Shown piece after piece: positions 1 to 4,950 of a stretch of 5,816 bases of DNA. The translations under genes and the position numbers were made by a program. How positions within the stretch are numbered: the stretch's first letter is position 1; the number at the start of each line of letters is the position of its first letter. The DNA comes from Pedosphaera sp. GTDB taxonomy: Bacteria > Verrucomicrobiota > Verrucomicrobiae > Limisphaerales > Pedosphaeraceae. Where the stretch lies: positions 1 through 5,816 of the forward strand of contig JAQGPB010000379.1 in the NCBI GenBank assembly GCA_028293265.1. The letters run 5' to 3'. The notes under the pieces are model-generated. The model was not told the origin of the DNA and ran no database searches. It saw only the letters and a list, made by a program, of their open reading frames with translations.

Positions 1-578
1 AGATGCAGCATGTTGTCACTGCGATCCATAATCCAGATCTGCGCCAGATGCACGTTTAAGTAGCGGACCATGGCATCGGCGCAGCGATAAAGCACGCCGC
101 TCAAAGTTTCGCGTTGTGTCAGTGCCAGCCCAACATCCGTGCCGAGGGCCGCGAGGTTGGCCTGTTCAAACGCCGCGATGGCCGCCGCACGCTTGCGTTC
201 CAGCGCATACCGGATCGAGCGTTCCAGCGAATCCGCGCGCAACCCCGTCTTTACGAGATAATCCGCCGCACCGGCCTTCATCGCCTCCACATCCACCTTG
301 TGCTCACCCAGTCCCGTCAGGAGAATGATCGGCGCCTGGCAGCCGCGCTCCAACGCTTCGCGCAACAGCTCGATGCCGTTCTTTGCGCCCAGGCGGTAAT
401 CAATCAGGCAGACATCATGCTGGTTGCGGGCCATGGCCTCCAGGCCGAGCGAATACGACTTGAACCAGTCCAGTTGAAAACGCCGCCCCTTCATCTCCGA
501 GAACAACCCGCGCGTCAGGACGTAATCATCCTCATCATCTTCAACGAGCAGCACTTTTATCAGTTCCGATTCGTTCAT
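1..578 (-). CDS. Receiver-GAF signalling protein, 3' end cut by window edge
   Basis: This is the last gene of the signalling cassette; it runs off the window with 192 codons visible and no stop. Residues 1-125 form a receiver domain: acidic pair E13/D14 in LLVEDDEDD, phosphoacceptor D60 in CLIDYRLG, T88 in ILLTG and K110 in DYLVKTG. A helical linker rich in Ala, Arg and Glu (about 126-142) leads into the start of a GAF domain (143 onward; AALGTDVGLALTQRETL, then CADAMVRYLNVHLAQIWIMD), which resembles GAF modules of hybrid sensor kinases. The missing part therefore probably carries more GAF or PAS modules and a histidine kinase core, though a phosphatase or cyclase output cannot be excluded. 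The start ATG lies six bases after the stop of the upstream regulator, with GAAGGG (594-589) ten bases ahead as a ribosome site. Receiver assignment is firm; GAF is likely; the output is unknown. Confidence 0.87.
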   Translation of the reverse strand, partial: MNESELIKVLLVEDDEDDYVLTRGLFSEMKGRRFQLDWFKSYSLGLEAMARNQHDVCLIDYRLGAKNGIELLREALERGCQAPIILLTGLGEHKVDVEAMKAGAADYLVKTGLRADSLERSIRYALERKRAAAIAAFEQANLAALGTDVGLALTQRETLSGVLYRCADAMVRYLNVHLAQIWIMDRSDNMLH

Positions 579-584
579 AGTTTC

Positions 585-1037
585 TCAGCCCTTCGCCGGC
601 GGCACCACCACGTTGAACCAATAATCTGTCACGCTCTTCATCAGGCCGACGAGCGAATTGAACGCGACCGGCTTTGAAATGAAGGAGTTCGCCCCCAGAT
701 CATAAACCTTCGCAATGTCCGGTTCCGCCGTCGAGGTGGTCATCACCACCACCGGAATTCTTTTCAATTCCGGATCCAGCTTGATCTCCCGCAATGCCTC
801 GCGCCCATCCTTGCGCGGCATGTTCAAATCCAAAATGATCAGTCCCGGTCGCGGAGAATTCTCCGGGCTGCTGAATTTTTTCCGGCGGTTCAAATAATCC
901 ATGAGTTCCACGCCGTCCTCCACAAAGCGCAAGTCCACGGTGATGCCGCTTTCCGTCAGCGCTTCCTGCGCAAGCAAGCGGTCGTCGGAATCATCTTCGG
1001 CCATCAGTATGAGGCTCGTCTTGGGGGCAACGCTCAT
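585..1037 (-). CDS. Single-domain response regulator, Rcp1/CheY-like
   Basis: The 150-residue protein is one complete receiver domain with no output domain. Visible landmarks are the acidic pair E14/D15 in LMAEDDSDDR, phosphoacceptor D70 in LIILDLNMPRKDG, T100 in VVVMTTS and K122 in FISKPV. The stretch after the second strand (DYLNRRKKFSSPENSPRP) and the tail SVTDYWFNVVVPP match the Rcp1 subfamily, whose members partner phytochrome-type and PAS sensor kinases. It probably receives phosphate from the kinase encoded just upstream and relays it by protein contact in the cytoplasm. Its ATG shares the ATGA tetranucleotide with the kinase stop, which implies translational coupling; a GGAG site (1049-1046) sits eight bases ahead. 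The downstream receiver-GAF gene follows after six bases. All catalytic residues are present, so it should be functional. Confidence 0.94.
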   Translation of the reverse strand: MSVAPKTSLILMAEDDSDDRLLAQEALTESGITVDLRFVEDGVELMDYLNRRKKFSSPENSPRPGLIILDLNMPRKDGREALREIKLDPELKRIPVVVMTTSTAEPDIAKVYDLGANSFISKPVAFNSLVGLMKSVTDYWFNVVVPPAKG

Positions 1038-2848
1038 TGCGGTGTCTCCACCTTGGGTTGTTGGAGCGGCAGGATGGCGATGAAAATGGAGCCTTCGCCG
1101 GGCTTGCTCTGGGCGGTGATGATGCCGCCATGGCGTTCCGTGATGCGGCGGCAGACCGCGAGTCCCACGCCGGTCCCCTCGTATTCACTGCGCCCGTGGA
1201 GGCGTTGGAAAACGGCGAACACCTTGTCCAGATATTGCTCCTCAAAACCGATGCCGTTGTCCTGCACCGTGAGCACGCAAAACTTGTCGTCGGGGCTGGT
1301 CGGCACCGGAGAGCTGGGCAGCACCACGTCTTCCTGGATCTGGTCGCGATTGATGAGCTGCGCGTCAATCTTGATGACCGGCGTCGCGTCGGGCGTTTGA
1401 AACTTCAGCGCGTTCCCGATCAGGTTCTGCAGCAGTTGCCGCATCTGCGTCGCATCCGCCTCGATGGTGGGCAGGATGCCGACTTCAATTTGCGCGCGGG
1501 TTTTTTCGACGCGATGTTCCAGATCCACCAGCACTTCCTGCGTCACTGCGCCCAGGTCCACCGGCACAAATGGCTGCGAGGAACTGATGACGCGCGAGAA
1601 AGTCAGCAAATCATTGATCAAAGTTTGCATCCGCGCCGCCGCGCTTTGCATCCGTTCGAGGTAATCCCGGCCCTCCTCGAGCTGCACCGCCTCGCATTTG
1701 GTCTTCAGCCGGTCGCCGAAGGCCTGGATTTTTCGCAGCGGCTCCTGCAGATCGTGCGACGCCACAAAAGCGAACTGCTCCAGTTCACGGTTCGACCGCG
1801 CCAGTTCGGTGGCTTTGCGGTTCAATTTGTCCTCCGCCAGCCGCCGTTCCGTGATGTCCTTGAACATGACCACCGCGCCCACCACCTTGTCGTTTTCCTT
1901 GATCGGCGTGCGCAGGTATTCAACCGGAAAGCCCGAGCCGTCCTTGCGATAAAAAATTTGCTCCGGAAGATAATTTCCATCCGCGCCCTTGAGCAGCCCC
2001 GGACCGTCCTTCGCCGCCCCCTTGGGTTTGCTCGGGAAAAAAATTGCTTCCTCCGTCTTGCCCATGAGCTCCTCGGGTTTCAAGCCGGTCAGCTTCGCCG
2101 CCGACGGATTGGCGAACGTCGCCCGTCCTTGGAGGTCAAAACCGAAAATTCCGTCCCCGGCCGAGTTCAGGATCAATTCATTGCGGCGCTGCAATTTTTG
2201 CGCTTCCTGCGTGCGCGCCTGCACATGCATTTCCAGGACATCCTTGGAACGCTCCAACTGCTGGGTTTGCTGCGCGAAGGATTTTTCCGCCAGCCGCCGC
2301 TCATTGATTTCGCGCTCCAGCACCGTATGCGCTTTCATGACGTTGGCGAGCCGCGCTTCCAGGTCCGCCTTCGCATTCCGCGCCTCCTCCTCCGAAACCC
2401 TCGAGTCCGCCAACTGCCCCAGCAAATGGTGCGCCCGCACATCCGCCTCCTGCTTCGCAGACAAATGATGCTTCGACCAGTTTCGCCGCAGCCATTGGCC
2501 GCAACCGACGGCCACCGCGAACAGCCCCGTCCCGCCCGCCACCGACGCCAGGGCCATCACCATCGCCCAATGACGTGCCTGCGCCACCAGTTGCGAAACG
2601 GTTTGGGACGAACCCGCCTTTGCGTTGTCTCCAATTTGGGCAGCCAACGACCGAAAAACTTCCAGTCCCGACATATACGCCCAGATGCTCCCGCCAACCG
2701 CCAGCAGCATCGCCAATGCGACCACCAGCACCAAGCCCTTGATGCCCGGCAACGCGTTGCCCTTGTTTCTTTGGGCTTTCGTCTCATCGGCCCAGACAGC
2801 ATCGGCATTCAAACGCATCACCTGTTCGGCTTCGGTCTTCATCGCCAT
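1034..2848 (-). CDS. Membrane-anchored PAS sensor histidine kinase
   Basis: This 604-residue protein is the probable sensor of the cassette. Two hydrophobic segments (about 38-59 and 94-117) bracket a short, roughly 34-residue periplasmic loop, too small for a classical sensing domain. A long charged coiled coil (about 130-222) follows, then a PAS domain with its C-terminal PAC part (about 223-336; NSAGDGIFGFDLQGRATFAN to AVVMFKDITERR). The HisKA helix has H365 in ASHDLQEPLRK. The ATPase domain shows the N box QLLQNLIGNALKF (471-483), G1 DNGIGF (530-535), F box VFAVFQRL and G2 GTGVGLAV (558-565). No receiver is attached, so phosphate must go to separate regulators, most likely the two encoded downstream. 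A Pro/Ser-rich insert (about 500-521) precedes G1. ATG codons at 2848 and 2842 are both possible starts; neither has a convincing ribosome site. The signal sensed is unknown. Confidence 0.95.
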   Translation of the reverse strand: MAMKTEAEQVMRLNADAVWADETKAQRNKGNALPGIKGLVLVVALAMLLAVGGSIWAYMSGLEVFRSLAAQIGDNAKAGSSQTVSQLVAQARHWAMVMALASVAGGTGLFAVAVGCGQWLRRNWSKHHLSAKQEADVRAHHLLGQLADSRVSEEEARNAKADLEARLANVMKAHTVLEREINERRLAEKSFAQQTQQLERSKDVLEMHVQARTQEAQKLQRRNELILNSAGDGIFGFDLQGRATFANPSAAKLTGLKPEELMGKTEEAIFFPSKPKGAAKDGPGLLKGADGNYLPEQIFYRKDGSGFPVEYLRTPIKENDKVVGAVVMFKDITERRLAEDKLNRKATELARSNRELEQFAFVASHDLQEPLRKIQAFGDRLKTKCEAVQLEEGRDYLERMQSAAARMQTLINDLLTFSRVISSSQPFVPVDLGAVTQEVLVDLEHRVEKTRAQIEVGILPTIEADATQMRQLLQNLIGNALKFQTPDATPVIKIDAQLINRDQIQEDVVLPSSPVPTSPDDKFCVLTVQDNGIGFEEQYLDKVFAVFQRLHGRSEYEGTGVGLAVCRRITERHGGIITAQSKPGEGSIFIAILPLQQPKVETPQ

Positions 2849-3191
2849 TTCAAATATAATTTGACGCCACCTGCATGGCGCTTGTTCCAGTTCGATTTTC
2901 CACGCATTTATGCGAAGATGCCCCGTGAGAAGCAGTTAACAGGCCAGCACGTCAAACGAGCTCGGAAAGGATGTCCTTCAAATCCTGACATCTCCCCATC
3001 ATTTGCCCTCACCGAAAGACCGTCTCAAAATCAATCAATTTCGTCATGGAACGGGACACCCTATTCGCATCAGCATGAGAAAAAATCCCGGACGCACCAA
3101 GCTCCTTCCCAAATCCGCAATCCGAAATCCGCAATCCGCAACCTATCCGAAACCCTTTCCTTTTTCCCCCGGCCAACTTATAAATTCACCC
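2849..3191. promoter_or_regulatory. Divergent intergenic region between kinase cassette and lpxI
   Basis: These 343 bases separate two divergent genes, so promoters for both should lie here, but I cannot place them firmly. Toward the kinase there is an AT-rich stretch (2849-2862) containing TATATT on the minus strand, with no good -35 partner. Toward lpxI, TATAAA (3179-3184) sits seven bases before the start. Small inverted repeats are present: CGCAT-tt-ATGCG (2903-2914), AAGGA-tg-TCCTT (2967-2978) and GATGTC/GACATC (2970-2975 with 2987-2992). Any of these could be an operator, but arms of five or six bases occur by chance. A heptamer array is listed separately. I see no gene here: the lpxI frame is open upstream to 3003, but that stretch crosses the repeats and reads as noncoding. 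Confidence 0.5.
3112..3139 (+). repeat. Heptamer array 1, four AATCCGM units
   Basis: Four consecutive 7-base units read AATCCGC, AATCCGA, AATCCGC, AATCCGC without interruption. A further ATCCGAA lies nearby but out of register (3145-3151). The array ends 52 bases before the lpxI start. Its unit resembles those of the two other heptamer arrays in this window, so it probably belongs to a dispersed genomic repeat family and not to an lpxI-specific control site. Function unknown. Confidence 0.85.
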
Positions 3192-4013
3192 ATGGCTCAA
3201 GTTGAAACTCTGGGAATGATCGCCGGCAACCGCTCGTTGCCGCTCGCTTTCGCCCGCCAGGCCCGCACCCAAGGTGTCAAACGCCTCGTCGCCGTCGCCT
3301 TCGATGGCGAGACCGACACCGCCCTCGCCCCGCTTGTGGATGAAATCATCTGGCTCAAGGTCGGCCAGCTTTCCAAAATGATTTCCGCCTTCACCAGCCG
3401 CGGCGTGACCCAATGCGTCATGGTCGGCCAGATTGCGCCCAAAAACCTTTTTGACCTGCGCCCCGACTTCCGCGCCATGAGCCTGCTTTTCAAAATTAAG
3501 GAAAAAAACGCCCATACCATCTTCGGCGCCATTGCCGATGAACTTAAAAAGGATGGCGTCGAATTGATCGAAGCCACTCCCTGGCTCAAACCCTTGATGC
3601 CCTCAACGGGCTTCGCCCTGGGCCCCAAACTTTCCGCCGATCAACAGGCCGACATCGCCTTCGGCCACCGCATTGCCAAGGAAATCTCCCGCCTGGAAAT
3701 CGGCCAGTTGGTGGTCGTCAAAAACGGCGTCGTCCTCGCCGTCGAGGGCTTCGAGGGCACCGACAACTGCCTTGCCCGCGGCGGCGAACTCGCCGGTCGC
3801 GACGGTGGCGCCGTGGCCGTCAAGGTGGCCCGAGAGAAGCACGATTTGCGCTTCGATATTCCTTGCCTCGGCCCCAAAACATTGGAAACCTGCGCCATGG
3901 CAAAGATTTCCGCCCTCGCCCTCGAAGCGGGCAAGACCCTCCTGCTGGACCAGGAGACGTGCGAAAATCTCGCCAAAAAGCATAAAATTTCAGTCACAAC
4001 AGTCTCCACTTGA
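3192..4013 (+). CDS. lpxI: UDP-2,3-diacylglucosamine pyrophosphatase LpxI
   Basis: The 273-residue product matches the LpxI family (DUF1009), which hydrolyses UDP-2,3-diacylglucosamine to lipid X and UMP in lipid A synthesis, replacing LpxH in many bacteria. The N-terminal domain opens with LGMIAGNRSLPLAFARQA (7-24), equivalent to the family's GLIAGxGxLP motif, and continues to CVMVGQIAPKNLF (75-87). The C-terminal domain has GQLVVVKNGVVLAVEGFEGTD (171-191), a Gly-rich segment (197-207), and RFDIPCLGPKTLE (220-232), where D222 corresponds to the family's essential metal-linked Asp. Length is normal for the family. I chose the ATG at 3192 because family homology begins there; the frame is open back to 3003, but upstream residues come from repeat DNA. 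No clear ribosome site precedes the start. No other lpx gene is visible nearby, so it is not in a classical lpx operon here. Confidence 0.93.
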   Translation: MAQVETLGMIAGNRSLPLAFARQARTQGVKRLVAVAFDGETDTALAPLVDEIIWLKVGQLSKMISAFTSRGVTQCVMVGQIAPKNLFDLRPDFRAMSLLFKIKEKNAHTIFGAIADELKKDGVELIEATPWLKPLMPSTGFALGPKLSADQQADIAFGHRIAKEISRLEIGQLVVVKNGVVLAVEGFEGTDNCLARGGELAGRDGGAVAVKVAREKHDLRFDIPCLGPKTLETCAMAKISALALEAGKTLLLDQETCENLAKKHKISVTTVST

Positions 4014-4069
4014 CGACGAATTTATCGTGAACTGGGATTGCAACCATGACCTCCAAATTCACAAAACGC

Positions 4070-4120
4070 GCCCGCCGCATTCACCCTCTCCTGGGGGAGA
4101 GGGCTGGGGTGAGGGCGGGC
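4070..4120. repeat. Nested 51-nt inverted repeat, CCCTCTCC-type REP-like element
   Basis: Three nested arm pairs can be read. The outer pair is GCCCGCC (4070-4076) with GGCGGGC (4114-4120); the middle pair is TCACCC (4081-4086) with GGGTGA (4107-4112); the inner pair is TCTCC (4087-4091) with GGAGA (4096-4100) around a TGGG loop. A competing fold pairs CCCTCTCC (4084-4091) with GGAGAGGG (4096-4103), eight perfect base pairs. It lies 56 bases after the lpxI stop and has no following T-run, so a classical intrinsic terminator is unlikely, although it could protect the lpxI mRNA 3' end. The pattern resembles CCCTCTCC...GGAGAGGG repeats dispersed in many bacterial genomes. Confidence 0.8.
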
Positions 4121-4145
4121 TAATCACAGTTTCCATCCACTTCTA

Positions 4146-4173
4146 AATCATATATCGTAAATCGAAAATCCCC
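4146..4173 (+). repeat. Heptamer array 2, degenerate, abutting a start codon
   Basis: Four 7-base units in strict register read AATCATA, TATCGTA, AATCGAA, AATCCCC, and the next base begins the ATG of the 168-residue gene. The units are more diverged than in the other arrays but keep the ATC core and the period. The array occupies exactly the place where a ribosome binding site would be expected, and no purine-rich Shine-Dalgarno is visible. Either the gene uses leaderless or Shine-Dalgarno-independent initiation, or its true start is downstream, for example at the ATG at 4204. Confidence 0.6.
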
Positions 4174-4680
4174 ATGCTTACTTCCCACGAACTCATTGGT
4201 TTCATGTCTCCCGCGCTGGCCGAACAAATTATCAGCTACGCCTTTGAAACCGACAAACCCCTTTACCGCACCGCGCTCAGCGCCGTCGCCGAAGCCCGCA
4301 AAGTGCGCCCCGTTTTCCTCGAGCGCCAGCCCCGCACCCAGCGCCATGCCACCATGCTCGCCGTCCTGACCCGCCCCTCCATGGAACTCATCGCCGGCAA
4401 CCTCATCCGCCAATGGCTGGTCAAGAAACAGAACCCCATGCTCAGCCAATTTCTCGACGCCCTGGGCATCGCCCATAAGGAAGGCGTCATTGACGACCTC
4501 CCGCCTACCATTGAAGACGACAAGCTGAAATCCGCCGTGGACGGCCTCCTCGCAAGCCATCCACCCGAAACCGTCGCCGTCTATCTCATCGCCTTCAACG
4601 ACATGAACGAAGCCAACTGGCCCAACCTCAAAACCCTCCTCGAAACCGATCCCCGCCTCCAGCTCGGAAATCACAGTTGA
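4174..4680 (+). CDS. Uncharacterised 168-residue protein
   Basis: I do not recognise this family. The product appears soluble and mostly helical, with no signal peptide, membrane segment, Cys cluster or nucleotide-binding motif. Features to note are MSPALAEQIISYAFETDKP (11-29), a basic stretch ARKVRPVFLERQPRTQRH (41-58), a hydrophobic helix MELIAGNLIRQWLVKKQ (70-86), the acidic segment IDDLPPTIEDDKLKSAVDGL (105-124), and a C-terminal part ending in ETDPRLQLGNHS. The plus-strand frame is preferred over the open minus-strand frame because it has a balanced, protein-like composition with alternating hydrophobic patterns and a coding-like C/G bias at third positions, whereas the opposite reading is Gly/Glu-rich and runs into repeats at both ends. 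It sits between lpxI and gnd, both in the same direction, but spacers of 160 and 270 bp argue against tight cotranscription. A second possible start is the ATG at 4204. Confidence 0.78.
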   Translation: MLTSHELIGFMSPALAEQIISYAFETDKPLYRTALSAVAEARKVRPVFLERQPRTQRHATMLAVLTRPSMELIAGNLIRQWLVKKQNPMLSQFLDALGIAHKEGVIDDLPPTIEDDKLKSAVDGLLASHPPETVAVYLIAFNDMNEANWPNLKTLLETDPRLQLGNHS

Positions 4681-4694
4681 GTTCCTATTGTTGT

Positions 4695-4712
4695 GAGGCA
4701 CATCCGAGCCTC
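4695..4712. repeat. Short hairpin after the 168-residue gene
   Basis: GAGGC (4695-4699) pairs with GCCTC (4708-4712) around an eight-base loop, starting 14 bases after the stop codon. There is no T-run after it. It could be a weak 3' end structure, but a five-base-pair stem is marginal. Confidence 0.25.
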
Positions 4713-4723
4713 CTTCAGGTCTT

Positions 4724-4738
4724 GGACTGCGGCAGTCC
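4724..4738. repeat. Inverted repeat GGACTGC-G-GCAGTCC
   Basis: Two perfect 7-base arms flank a single G; as RNA it would fold with a five-base loop, GGACT pairing with AGTCC. It continues into CGCTGCAGCTTTT, which contains the palindrome CTGCAG (4740-4745 region) and a short T-run (4747-4750). The wider segment, about 4721-4750, resembles a dispersed intergenic repeat I associate with Verrucomicrobia-type genomes, though this is unverified. It could also act as a weak terminator for the preceding gene. Confidence 0.5.
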
Positions 4739-4812
4739 GCTGCAGCTTTTCCCACAACCTTGCATTGCAACCGCATCCAGCAAATTCACCAAACGCTACG
4801 GCTGTTTCCCCA

Positions 4813-4853
4813 TTCGATGTTCGATGTTCGATGTTCAGTGTTTGATGTTTCCC
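4813..4853 (-). repeat. Heptamer array 3, TTCGATG units
   Basis: Five full 7-base units on the plus strand read TTCGATG three times, then TTCAGTG and TTTGATG, followed by a broken TTTCCC. Read on the minus strand the unit is CATCGAA, closely related to AATCGAA of array 2. The first three units are identical and the last ones decay, as expected for slippage-expanded or degenerating tandem repeats. The array lies about 100 bases before gnd. A short open frame passing through it translates into a periodic Met-Phe-Asp-Val-like peptide, which I treat as spurious. Confidence 0.88.
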
Positions 4854-4908
4854 ATTTTCGCTGGAACAAATAATACTGGCATCCCCTCCCCGCTCTAGTA
4901 TCGTTCAA

Positions 4909-4918
4909 GTGACGTCAC
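4909..4918. promoter_or_regulatory. Perfect palindrome GTGACGTCAC, possible operator upstream of gnd
   Basis: A ten-base perfect palindrome lies 32 bases before the gnd start. Its ACGTC half recurs at 4921-4925, nine bases on. The position, between a likely promoter and the ribosome site, would suit a regulator binding site. No regulator can be named, and a single palindrome of this size may be chance. Confidence 0.35.
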
Positions 4919-4935
4919 CAACGTCGCAATCATTT

Positions 4936-4941
4936 TAAGGA
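4936..4941 (+). promoter_or_regulatory. Ribosome binding site of gnd (TAAGGA)
   Basis: TAAGGA complements the 3' end of 16S rRNA and lies nine bases before the ATG at 4951. It is the clearest Shine-Dalgarno among the plus-strand genes here and fixes the gnd start. Confidence 0.75.
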
Positions 4942-4950
4942 ATATAGAAT

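Noticed and set aside
114..677. A 187-codon plus-strand frame near the window start
   Set aside because: It lies antisense to the receiver-GAF gene and the end of the Rcp1-like regulator, both with clear domain motifs; its own translation is Arg/Gln/His-rich and featureless.
2855..2866. TATAAT next to TTGACG on the plus strand
   Set aside because: The two boxes are adjacent and in the wrong order for a promoter on that strand, so this is a coincidental match.
3003..3191. A longer lpxI start giving 63 extra N-terminal residues
   Set aside because: The extra residues come partly from the heptamer array and show no hydrophobic pattern or signal peptide; LpxI homology starts just after the ATG at 3192.
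1037..3205. A 722-codon open frame on the plus strand, antisense to the whole kinase gene
   Set aside because: Its translation is rich in Arg, His, Leu and Gln with no domain signature, it lies opposite a kinase with every catalytic motif intact, and it runs through intergenic repeats. Long stop-free antisense frames are common opposite GC-rich genes.
4120..4776. A 218-codon minus-strand frame opposite the 168-residue gene
   Set aside because: It is Gly/Glu/Asp-rich without motifs and both ends extend into repeat DNA; the plus-strand frame has the more protein-like composition.
4813..4853. CRISPR-like array
   Set aside because: The units are 7 bases, contiguous and without spacers, and no cas genes are present.
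4677..4898. A 73-codon frame after the 168-residue gene
   Set aside because: It is built from the inverted repeat and heptamer array 3, whose 7-base period yields a pseudo-repeating peptide; there is no ribosome site.
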